Below, one piece after another: positions 57,184 to 64,000 of a stretch of 64,000 nucleotides of DNA. The position numbers and the translations under genes are program-made. Numbering within the stretch: the first letter of the stretch is position 1; every line of letters begins with the position of its first letter. The notes beneath the pieces were generated by a model. That model was not told the DNA's origin, ran no database searches, and was given only the letters and a program-made list of their open reading frames with translations. The DNA comes from Vreelandella rituensis (GTDB taxonomy: Bacteria; Pseudomonadota; Gammaproteobacteria; Pseudomonadales; Halomonadaceae): contig NZ_QPIJ01000004.1 of the NCBI RefSeq assembly GCF_003336665.1, positions 56,295 through 120,294 on the forward strand, written 5' to 3'.

Positions 57184-57876
57184 ATGATGAGTGCCACTCC
57201 GCCTCTTTTTGACCTGCTTTTAGCGCTGGGGCTCGTCGCCCTGGCGTTAGGCTGTCTGTTTGATCGCCACCTGGTGCGTGCTTGCAGTGTGTTTGTCGGC
57301 TTTGCGTTGAGCATGGCGCTTGCCTGGTGGCAGCTTGGAGCACCTTGGCTGGCGCTTGCTGAATTTTCGCTGGGCGCTGGGTTGACCGGCTGCAGCCTGT
57401 TTTACGCCCTGGGGGTTCTCCCGCCCGGTTCTCCCTTGCCTTCAAGACGCGACTGGTTTCGCGAGCCCTTTCGACAAGCCGCCATTCGCGCGGTACTGGC
57501 ACTGGCCTGGATGGGCATGATTGGTGCGGCTCTCAGACACAGCGTACCGGTGATGGCTTATTCGCCCATGCAACAACCTTTATTGCTGGCCGGGGTGGCG
57601 ATGAGCGCTCTCGGGCTTGGAGCGTTCGCCTTGCACCGGCACTTGTTGCGCCGGTTGCTGGCGTTCAACGTGCTGGGTTCCGGGGTGTTCCTGTTGCTGG
57701 CCGGGTTGACGGGTACCATGGCTCATGCTCAAGCACTTATCATTACAGGATTGGGGGTGGCCTGGTTAGGTACCTTGCTGGGTGCCATGCTGATACGACG
57801 CTTGTATCACTTGCAGGGGGCCAAGGCGCTTATCAGCGATAATGAAAGCATCCGGCAAAAGCGACAGGGGCCATAA
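57184..57876 (+). CDS. MbhD-MnhC-like fusion subunit of a complex-I/Mrp-type antiporter
   Basis: A 230-residue polytopic protein. The N-half matches the MbhD/DUF4040 type: WWQLGAPWLALAEFSLGAGLTG resembles the GAPDvAlTEaavGaGl motif of MrpA C-terminal regions and hydrogenase MbhD, retaining the Glu (shown in pieces of the family pattern). The C-half resembles MnhC/NuoK (three helices ending AQALIITGLGVAWLGTLLGA, where MnhC has PQALVLTAIVIG). Between is a soluble loop PLPSRRDWFREPFRQ. ATG overlaps nothing but follows the esterase by 3 nt; its stop overlaps the next start by one base. Function: part of an ion-translocating complex (inference). Confidence 0.75.
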   Translation: MMSATPPLFDLLLALGLVALALGCLFDRHLVRACSVFVGFALSMALAWWQLGAPWLALAEFSLGAGLTGCSLFYALGVLPPGSPLPSRRDWFREPFRQAAIRAVLALAWMGMIGAALRHSVPVMAYSPMQQPLLLAGVAMSALGLGAFALHRHLLRRLLAFNVLGSGVFLLLAGLTGTMAHAQALIITGLGVAWLGTLLGAMLIRRLYHLQGAKALISDNESIRQKRQGP

Positions 57877-59369
57877 TGAGCATACGCTTCGGCCTGGTCG
57901 AAAGCTCAGTGGCGGTATTGCCTTTTACCCAACCGGCGCTTTGGGTGGCGCTAGGCCTGCCTTGTCTCTTGGGGGTTCTGGGCGCCTGGCTGCGCCCTCA
58001 ACGTACCTGGCCTATCTTGCTGGCTGGGCTGCCCCTGGCGGCCAGTGGCATCGTGCTGTTGATGATAGTAGAGCAGCACGGCTTGCAGCGTTGGCAACTG
58101 GAATGGGGCAAGCTGACCGTGCAGCTGCGCCTTAATGGCCTGAGTGTCTTGCTGTTGTTGCTCACTCAAGGGTTGGGACTGGTAGCGGCACTCTACACCC
58201 CGGGTGAATTGCGCCACGCCGACCCCGCGCAACGCCGCTTGGAGCGCTGGCTGTGGCCGCTGCTGGGGATACTGGTCGGTTCGCTTTCGTTGATCTGGGT
58301 GGCAGCGGATCTGCTCACCCTGTATGTCGCCCTGGAACTGATGGGATTGAGTGCCGTCGGCATGTTGCTGCTGCCGGGCAAAGTCGAGTCGCTGGTGGCC
58401 GGCATACGTTATCTGCTGTTGGCGTTGGTCGGCTCGCTGTCGTATTTGTTAGGAGTGGCGTTGATCCTGGGCCACTGGGGCAGGCTGGACCTGGCCGGTC
58501 TGGTGCAAGTGGTGGAAGCGGGTCCTGTGGCCTGGACGGCTGCGGCGTTGCTGGGGGCGGGGCTGGCCCTCAAGGCGGCCTTGTTTCCGTTGCATGCCTG
58601 GCTGGCCCCGGTACATGGCAATGCCTGGGTGCCGGTAAGCGCTTTGCACGCCGCCCTGGTGATCAAGGCGTCACTGTTCATCTTGTTGCAGTTATGGAGC
58701 GTATTGATTCCGGACAGCCTGTTTGCCGCTCAGCTGGTCGCCTGGCTTGGGGTGATAGCCATTTTCTGGGGAGGGGGGCTGGCCTGGCGTGCGGTGGAAT
58801 TGAAATCCTTGGTGGCGTATTCCACGGTCGCTCAGATGGGGTACTTGATGGTGGTGTTTCCCCTGTTGCTGGGTCCCGGCATCCCGGCATCGGTTCAAGG
58901 GCTTGCCTGGCAAGGGTTCTGGCTGTATCTGGTAGGCCATGCCCTGGCCAAGGCGGCGATGTTCCTGGCCGCTGGAAACCTGATACTCGCCACAGGCAAT
59001 ACCACGCTTCAAGGCTTGACAGGCGCCAGTCGCCAGTTGCCCTTGTCATTGCTGGCTTTCGGCGTTGCCTCGGTCAGTTTGATCGGATTGCCTCCGAGTG
59101 CTGGCTTCACCGCCAAGTGGTTATTGTTGCGCGCCATGGTGATACAAGCCCAGTGGGCCTGGGTGGCAGCGCTACTCTTGGGAACGTTGCTTTCCGCCGC
59201 TTATGTGTTTCGCGTGTTTCGTTACTCCTTTGTCGAAACCGCCCCTCATTACGCGTTTCGTGCCTTGCCCCCTTGGCTGGACGGCCTGGCGCTAGGCCTG
59301 GCGCTGGCTTCTTTGCTGCTGGGGCTATTTGCCTATGGGCCCTTGACCCTGCTGCAAGGGAGTCGTTGA
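57876..59369 (+). CDS. NuoL/M/N-like proton-translocating subunit 1
   Basis: A 497-residue antiporter-like subunit with about 14 helices, related to MrpD/NuoN/HyfB. Key residues are visible: the helix-5 Glu in YVALELMGLSAVGM, the helix-7 Lys in GLALKAALFPLHAWL, the second Lys in LVIKASLFIL, and the helix-12 Lys region GLPPSAGFTAKWLLL. These match active Mrp/complex-I half-channels. It is the second gene of the operon; its stop overlaps the next start. It is not nuoL of complex I, since no NADH or quinone module is adjacent. Confidence 0.9.
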   Translation: MSIRFGLVESSVAVLPFTQPALWVALGLPCLLGVLGAWLRPQRTWPILLAGLPLAASGIVLLMIVEQHGLQRWQLEWGKLTVQLRLNGLSVLLLLLTQGLGLVAALYTPGELRHADPAQRRLERWLWPLLGILVGSLSLIWVAADLLTLYVALELMGLSAVGMLLLPGKVESLVAGIRYLLLALVGSLSYLLGVALILGHWGRLDLAGLVQVVEAGPVAWTAAALLGAGLALKAALFPLHAWLAPVHGNAWVPVSALHAALVIKASLFILLQLWSVLIPDSLFAAQLVAWLGVIAIFWGGGLAWRAVELKSLVAYSTVAQMGYLMVVFPLLLGPGIPASVQGLAWQGFWLYLVGHALAKAAMFLAAGNLILATGNTTLQGLTGASRQLPLSLLAFGVASVSLIGLPPSAGFTAKWLLLRAMVIQAQWAWVAALLLGTLLSAAYVFRVFRYSFVETAPHYAFRALPPWLDGLALGLALASLLLGLFAYGPLTLLQGSR

Positions 59370-60874
59370 TGAACGCGGCCTGGTTGCCGCCCCTGGCGTT
59401 GTCGACTTCTCTTGTGGCAGCGGTGGTGATCTTTGCGCTGCCCGAAAGTGCTTGGCGTTGGCGTACCGGCGTTAACCTGGGGGCGGCGCTGGTCAAGCTG
59501 ACGCTGGTGGTGCTGTTGGGGTACCGCGTGGTGGAAGGGCATTACGATACGTTGCGTTTCCCGGTAGTGGAAGGCATCGACTTCGTGTTGCGCGCCGATG
59601 CCTTGGGCATGATGTTTGCCGGGCTTTCGTCATTGCTGTGGTTGTGTACCACCCTTTACGCCATCGGCTATCTGGAAAACTCACCCAACCGTAAGCGTTT
59701 TTTTGGTTTTTTCAGCCTGTGCGTGGGCAGTACCTTAGGCATTGCGATGGCGGGCAATCTTTTCACTTTTCTGATTTTCTTCGAAATGCTGACGTTATCC
59801 ACCTATCCCCTGGTGGTGCATCGCGGTACGCCGAAGGCACTGGATGCCGGGCGTGTTTACCTGCGTTATACCTTGTCTGGAGGTACGGTATTGCTGCTTG
59901 GCGTGGTGCTGTTGTATAGCCTGACCAGTGAGCATTCTTTCGCTTCGGAAGGGGGGCTGGAAACCTTTCTGCCTGACCACCGCGGTTTGTTGCTGCTGAT
60001 TTTTGCGCTGCTGGTCGGGGGGTTGGCGGTCAAGGCGGCCATGGTGCCGCTGCATGGTTGGTTGCCTCGGGCCATGGTCGCCCCAGCGCCGGTCAGTGCG
60101 CTGTTGCATGCGGTGGCGGTGGTCAAGGCCGGCGCTTTCGGGATATTGCGTGTCGTCTATGATGTTTTTGGCATCGAGCTCAGTGTGGAGCTGGGTGTGA
60201 CCACGGTACTGGCCGTGGCGGCCACGGTCACCATACTCTACGGATCGCTACGGGCGCTGGCGCAGGAGGAACTCAAGCCACGTCTGGCATTCTCCACCAT
60301 CAGCCAAGTCTCGTACATTGTGCTGGGGGTCAGTTTATTTGGCCCCTTTGGCACCATTGCGGCACTGACTCATCTGCTTCACCAGGGCCTGATGAAAGTC
60401 ACCTTGTTCTTCTGTGCCGGCAACTACGCCGAAGAGCTGGGAATTCATCGCATTGATGAACTTGACGGCGCCGGGCGGCGCATGCCATTGACCAGCCTGG
60501 CTTTTACCGTGGGAGCCTTGGGGATGATCGGCTTGCCTCCGGTGGCCGGGTTTATCACTAAATGGTATCTGGGCATGGGGGCCATTCAGGCGGGTATGCC
60601 TTGGGTAATCGCGGTGCTGGTAGCGGTTAGTATGCTCAATGCGCTGTATTTTCTGCCTATCCTGTATCGTTTGTGGTTTCGCCTGGGCCCTGCTCATGGC
60701 CACGGAGCCTGGCCGGAAGAACGACGCCTGGGACGCCTGGAAACCAGTGCCTGGCTGTTATGGCCGATGGTTGCTACCGCCTTGCTCAGCCTGGGTGCCG
60801 GGCTATTTGCCGCCATGCCGTTCAGCCCCTTGGGCTGGGCCACCGCAGTCGCATTGGGAGAGTACCTGCCATGA
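59369..60874 (+). CDS. NuoL/M/N-like proton-translocating subunit 2
   Basis: A 501-residue, ~14-helix subunit similar to MrpD/NuoM. The helix-5 Glu is in TFLIFFEMLTLSTY; Lys residues sit in GLAVKAAMVPLHGWLP and AVVKAGAFGIL; another in HQGLMKVTLFFCAGN; and PPVAGFITKWYLG at helix 12. YAIGYLENSPNRKRFF is a typical early loop of this superfamily. The start overlaps the preceding stop (TGATG), and its last base pairs overlap the next start (ATGA). All expected ion-path residues are present. Confidence 0.9.
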   Translation: MNAAWLPPLALSTSLVAAVVIFALPESAWRWRTGVNLGAALVKLTLVVLLGYRVVEGHYDTLRFPVVEGIDFVLRADALGMMFAGLSSLLWLCTTLYAIGYLENSPNRKRFFGFFSLCVGSTLGIAMAGNLFTFLIFFEMLTLSTYPLVVHRGTPKALDAGRVYLRYTLSGGTVLLLGVVLLYSLTSEHSFASEGGLETFLPDHRGLLLLIFALLVGGLAVKAAMVPLHGWLPRAMVAPAPVSALLHAVAVVKAGAFGILRVVYDVFGIELSVELGVTTVLAVAATVTILYGSLRALAQEELKPRLAFSTISQVSYIVLGVSLFGPFGTIAALTHLLHQGLMKVTLFFCAGNYAEELGIHRIDELDGAGRRMPLTSLAFTVGALGMIGLPPVAGFITKWYLGMGAIQAGMPWVIAVLVAVSMLNALYFLPILYRLWFRLGPAHGHGAWPEERRLGRLETSAWLLWPMVATALLSLGAGLFAAMPFSPLGWATAVALGEYLP

Positions 60875-62682
60875 TGCTGCCCGATACGCTTTTTGCCAAT
60901 GCGCTCTGGTTCAACAGTCTGCTGAGCCTGGCTTTGCTCTGGCCGTTATTGCTGGCCGTCAACGTGACGTGGCGCCATGTTACTGCAGGCGATCAGGGCG
61001 TTCCGCAGTACCTGGACGGTTGGTGGCTGAGTGCTCCCTGGCCGGCGTTGGGGTTGGTGCTGCTGGGTAACGGCCAATGGATACTGGATGGCTGGATACT
61101 CGGTGGGCAATGGGAACTCACCGCCCTGAGCCGGGCGTGGTTGATGTTCACCGCCTTGCTCTGGGCCTTGGCGGCCTTGCACGCCCGAGGCTATTTTGCC
61201 CATGAACAGGCCAAGGCAACGGCGGGAGATGCCGCCGCCAGACGGCGCCTGCTGCGCCTTGCCGTGTTATGGCCATTGACGCTGGCGGGTAATATTCTTT
61301 TGATCGTCGCTCAGGATATCGCCAGCTTCTATCTTGGCTTTTCGCTGATGACCTTTGCCGCCTACGCCCTGGTGATACATGACGAGTCAGAGCGCGCGGT
61401 AATGGGTGCCCATGTTTATCTGATTATGGCGGTGCTCGGTGAAGGCATGATACTCGGCGGTTTTCTGTGGGTGGCGGGGGAGGCACAGGTACTCACCCTG
61501 GACGGGCTGCGCGAAGGCATTGCCCAGGCCCCGCATGGGGTGGCCATGGCGGCGCTTTTATGGGGTGGCTTTGGCATCAAGGCCGGGGTGATCGGCCTGC
61601 ATGTATGGTTGCCTCTGGCGCACCCGGCGGCACCGGCGCCGGCCAGTGCCGTCTTGAGCGGGGCCATGATCAAGGCCGGTTTGCTGGGCTGGCTCAACGT
61701 CTTGCCGTTAGGTAATCCCTTGCTCAGCGAGGGCTTCTTGCATCTTGGCCAGCTGATCATGGTCGCCGGGCTGCTGGCAGCTTTCGGGGCGGCGATATAC
61801 GGGGTGATGCAGCGTCATCCCAAGGCCGTGCTGGCCTATTCGAGCATTAGTCAAATGGGAATGATGACGGCTCTGGTGGCCACTGGCCTGACAGCGCCCG
61901 ACAACTGGCATCTGGTCTGGCCGGCGCTGGTACTGTTCGTCGCTCATCACGCCCTGGCCAAGGGGGCGCTGTTCATGGGCACCAGCATCAGTGAGCATCT
62001 ACCGGCTTGGCCATTGATGCTGATGTGGGCGTTGCTGGCGCTTCCCGGGCTTTCGCTGGTGGGCACGCTGGGAGCGGGGATGGCGTCCAAATGGGGGTTC
62101 AAGTCGGCCTTGTACGACAATGAACAGACCACCTTGATATGGCTCTTGTCGCTGGCAGCGATAGGCACCGCCGCGCTGGTGAGCGTGGCGCTGTGGCGCC
62201 AATGGCAGCAGCGACAGGTCGGCAAGGGAAATGGCTGGCAGCTTTATGCCTGGCTGGCAACGCTGGGGCTGGCGCTGATGACGCCTGTCTGGTTACCGCT
62301 GCCGTCGGAGTCCATGCCGTTTCCTCCCTTCGCTGAATGGCCGGGACTGGTCTGGCCGCTCCCCTTGGGCGTGGTCGCCGCCGGGCTGATGTTGACGTTA
62401 TGGAGGCCAAAACCTTGTGTCGTGCCGGCAGGTGACCTCTGGTGGCTGTACGCCGCCCTCGGGCGCGCCGGTGCCAACGTCTATGGCGCCATGGCGCAGC
62501 GTTTGTACATCACCAAGGCCGCCATAGTGAAGAGAGCATTGGCGATGGAAACCCTGCTTATGCAACGCCTGGAACAGCTTCTCGCCACCGACGCCTGGAT
62601 GCGACACCATGCCAGTGGCTTGATGATGGCGCTCGCGGTGGGCTTGGTGGCACTGCTAGCATGGGAGAGCATTCTGTCGTGA
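60871..62682 (+). CDS. NuoL/M/N-like proton-translocating subunit 3, extended and lacking the helix-5 Glu
   Basis: A 603-residue antiporter-like subunit with a long C-terminal extension (ending in a final helix ALAVGLVALLAWESIL), reminiscent of NuoL/HyfB or MrpA N-terminal regions. The helix-7 Lys is in GFGIKAGVIGLHVWLP, the next in GAMIKAGLLGWL, and helix-12 in AGMASKWGFKSAL. However, the segment aligned with FFEMLTLSTY reads GFSLMTFAAY, so the usual Glu is Ser. ATG 60871 is set by the ATGA overlap; the frame upstream continues antisensibly through the previous gene and is not used. Confidence 0.88.
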   Translation: MMLPDTLFANALWFNSLLSLALLWPLLLAVNVTWRHVTAGDQGVPQYLDGWWLSAPWPALGLVLLGNGQWILDGWILGGQWELTALSRAWLMFTALLWALAALHARGYFAHEQAKATAGDAAARRRLLRLAVLWPLTLAGNILLIVAQDIASFYLGFSLMTFAAYALVIHDESERAVMGAHVYLIMAVLGEGMILGGFLWVAGEAQVLTLDGLREGIAQAPHGVAMAALLWGGFGIKAGVIGLHVWLPLAHPAAPAPASAVLSGAMIKAGLLGWLNVLPLGNPLLSEGFLHLGQLIMVAGLLAAFGAAIYGVMQRHPKAVLAYSSISQMGMMTALVATGLTAPDNWHLVWPALVLFVAHHALAKGALFMGTSISEHLPAWPLMLMWALLALPGLSLVGTLGAGMASKWGFKSALYDNEQTTLIWLLSLAAIGTAALVSVALWRQWQQRQVGKGNGWQLYAWLATLGLALMTPVWLPLPSESMPFPPFAEWPGLVWPLPLGVVAAGLMLTLWRPKPCVVPAGDLWWLYAALGRAGANVYGAMAQRLYITKAAIVKRALAMETLLMQRLEQLLATDAWMRHHASGLMMALAVGLVALLAWESILS

Positions 62683-62740
62683 AAGTTGCTGCATCAGCCA
62701 GGCAGCCTCACGGCACCTTTTCTTCGATAAGGGAACTTTC

Positions 62741-63736
62741 ATGAGCGAGCGGTTACGTGGCCGTGAGGCCGAAGTGCCCTGTGATATTCCGGTCAGAGGC
62801 TGGCTGGATATCGCATGGCGGGTCAAACAGCAGATGGAAGCTCATCGCATCACCATGCTGACGGCCGGCGTGGCATTTTACGCCTTGCTGGCGTTATTTC
62901 CCGCCATTGCCGCAATGATCTCCCTGTGGGGATTATTGTTCGATCCCTACGACATTATTCGTCAACTCAATGAGCTAAGCCGTCTGATGCCGCCGAATGC
63001 GGCCACCTTGATCGATGAACAAGCGCAGCAACTTATCGAGGAGATCGAAATTGGGTCGGGTATCACTGCGGTCCTGGGTACATTCTTGGCCATTTTCGTG
63101 GCTTCCAAAGGCGTTGCCGGGCTTGTCGTGGGGCTTAACGTTGTTTACGGGCAAGTCGAACGACGCAGTTTGACCAAGCGTATTCTAGTGGTGGCCGCCC
63201 TGACATTCGGTTTGCTCGGCATTACCTTGCTCACCTTGGGGTTTATCGCTCTGTTCCCGTTGGCGGTCAATATGCTGGGAATACACAGCCCCTACGATCG
63301 AATCGTCGGTTGGTTGCGCTGGCCGCCGCTGCTGGTACTGATGAGCGTGATGATTGCGTTGCTGTATCGCTTTGCCCCTTACCGGCGCGCACCCCGTTGG
63401 CAATGGCTGAGCGTTGGAACCTTGGTTGCCACGGGTTTATGGCTGCTTAGCTCAGGTGGGCTCTCCCTGTATGTGCGCTATTTTGCCAATTTCAGCGAAC
63501 TCTACGGCTCGCTGGGGGCGGTCGTGGTATTAATGCTGTGGTTCTGGCTTTCGGCCTTCGTCATATTGCTGGGTGCGGAAATCAATTGCCAGATGGAGCG
63601 CCAGACCCGGGTGGATACCACGGTCGGCGAGCCGCGTCCGATGGGGGAAAGAAAAGCCCATGCAGCGGATACGCTGGGACCCATGCATCCTTGGCAAAAG
63701 CCGACCCACCATTTACCCAGCGATGACGATGGTTAA
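62741..63736 (+). CDS. YihY/BrkB-family inner-membrane protein
   Basis: A 331-residue, six-helix protein of the YihY/virulence-factor-BrkB family. Typical: TMLTAGVAFYALLALFPAIA, SKGVAGLVVGLNVVYG, APYRRAPRWQWLSVGTLVAT, YFANFSELYGSLGAVVVLML and WFWLSAFVILLGAEINCQME. Function is poorly defined; in halophiles some members have been proposed to act in Na+ tolerance (an inference from literature I cannot verify here). It follows the antiporter-like operon by 58 nt with its own GGGAAC site and may be read through from it. Confidence 0.9.
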   Translation: MSERLRGREAEVPCDIPVRGWLDIAWRVKQQMEAHRITMLTAGVAFYALLALFPAIAAMISLWGLLFDPYDIIRQLNELSRLMPPNAATLIDEQAQQLIEEIEIGSGITAVLGTFLAIFVASKGVAGLVVGLNVVYGQVERRSLTKRILVVAALTFGLLGITLLTLGFIALFPLAVNMLGIHSPYDRIVGWLRWPPLLVLMSVMIALLYRFAPYRRAPRWQWLSVGTLVATGLWLLSSGGLSLYVRYFANFSELYGSLGAVVVLMLWFWLSAFVILLGAEINCQMERQTRVDTTVGEPRPMGERKAHAADTLGPMHPWQKPTHHLPSDDDG

Positions 63737-63886
63737 TTTTACTTTATTGCATCAGGGAGAAGGCGGCGTTAGTCTGAGGCAAATCTAATTAAAAAAAGTT
63801 AATTAAGGAAGCCTAAAAAATTAATTTTATTTGTCCTAGCAGCTAAAAAGTACCAGTAAAGCAACCACCAGAAAAAAAAGTACTAG
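63737..63886. other. AT-rich interval upstream of the IS element
   Basis: No gene is seen. AT-rich with TTAATTAAGG and poly-A runs; the last 4 bp (63883-63886, CTAG) fit the YTAR target duplication of IS5-group elements. Confidence 0.5.
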
Positions 63887-64000
63887 GGTCTGTTGATGTT
63901 TGGTGGCAGGAAGATTTGGCAGGATAGGGGCAAGCTCACAGAATAGAGGTTCCGACACCAACAAACGGCGAGCCTGCCATGCCCCGACAAATGCTCACGG
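63887..64000 (+). mobile_element. Left end of an IS5-family insertion sequence, truncated by the window
   Basis: The stretch starting GGTCTGTTGATGTTTGGTGG looks like an IS5-family left inverted repeat, preceded by CTAG (63883-63886), which fits the YTAR target. It leads 90 bp later into a reading frame starting PRQMLT, the common N-terminus of IS5-type transposases. The right end lies outside, so the target duplication and full length cannot be checked here. Confidence 0.7.
63979..64000 (+). CDS. IS5-family transposase, first seven codons only
   Basis: ATGCCCCGACAAATGCTCACGG encodes M-P-R-Q-M-L-T, the usual start of many IS5-family DDE transposases. The rest is beyond the window; identification relies on this short match and the IS-like left end before it. 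Confidence 0.65.

Noticed and set aside
58253..60874. 873-codon open frame covering subunit 1 in another frame and running into subunit 2
   Set aside because: Residues before 59369 are Gly/Arg-rich frame-shadow of subunit 1; the true start of subunit 2 is the ATG at 59369 overlapping the previous stop.
57876..62682. nuoL/nuoM/nuoN of complex I
   Set aside because: No other nuo gene surrounds them, all three are similar antiporter-like subunits, and the order and fusion partner differ from complex I.

Overview
The window looks like a chromosomal segment of a moderately halophilic gammaproteobacterium, most likely Halomonas or a close relative in Halomonadaceae. The evidence is the conserved gammaproteobacterial core order (pdxA-rsmA-apaG-apaH and rpsU-dnaG-rpoD), several osmoprotection transporters (a BCCT carrier with a universal stress protein and a ProU-type ABC transporter), and moderately high GC coding DNA with AT-rich promoters. 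The genus is an inference from gene content and protein style, not from a database match.

Layout. 1-5.3 kb: pdxA (3' end), rsmA, apaG, apaH, cca, then folK/folB on the minus strand and plsY. 5.3-11 kb: tsaD diverging from the rpsU-dnaG-rpoD macromolecular synthesis operon, with a hairpin terminator between rpsU and dnaG and a strong terminator after rpoD. 11-21 kb: a membrane protein of unknown function, the glutathione-dependent formaldehyde detoxification pair (class III ADH plus S-formylglutathione hydrolase), mtgA, a membrane-anchored endonuclease/exonuclease/phosphatase protein, an EAL c-di-GMP phosphodiesterase, an EamA exporter, a DUF4168 protein, and a coupled cNMP/CBS/DUF294 plus DnaQ-like exonuclease pair. 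21-27 kb: osmotic block with BCCT carrier, UspA-like protein and proVWX; the USP/BCCT promoter region carries four 10-bp boxes at exact 14-bp spacing. 27-32 kb: small lipoprotein, a sigma-54 activator without a sensory domain, a PQQ-type sugar dehydrogenase, an AEC exporter and a LysR regulator. 32-35.5 kb: divergent TonB receptor and solitary iron-type binding protein, each with a Fur-like box.

35.5-49.5 kb is more accessory: an ABC exporter, a YceI-like protein, tRNA-Ile2(CAU) followed by a 110-bp MITE-like insertion with a perfect 10-bp target duplication, a methyltransferase, a patatin, two adjacent Crp/Fnr paralogues, a PAS-GGDEF-EAL protein whose EAL half has lost key catalytic residues, a TerB-like protein, an SDR, an exported MsrA and a chemoreceptor ending in a CheR-tether-like pentapeptide.

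49.5-54 kb holds a LysR regulator diverging from an mmsA-type CoA-acylating semialdehyde dehydrogenase and a GMC dehydrogenase. This arrangement matches the DddC/DddA (3-hydroxypropionate to acetyl-CoA) module known from DMSP- and acrylate-degrading Halomonas and from 3-HP-degrading pseudomonads. 54-64 kb holds a cold-shock protein, an SLC13/RCK transporter, a carboxylesterase and a tight four-gene operon of complex-I/Mrp-like membrane subunits (an MbhD-MnhC fusion and three NuoL/M-type proteins) with no hydrogenase, no NADH module and no MnhE/F/G. A YihY/BrkB protein follows, then the left end of an IS5-family insertion sequence cut by the window edge. The four-gene antiporter-like operon is the best candidate for an under-described system.
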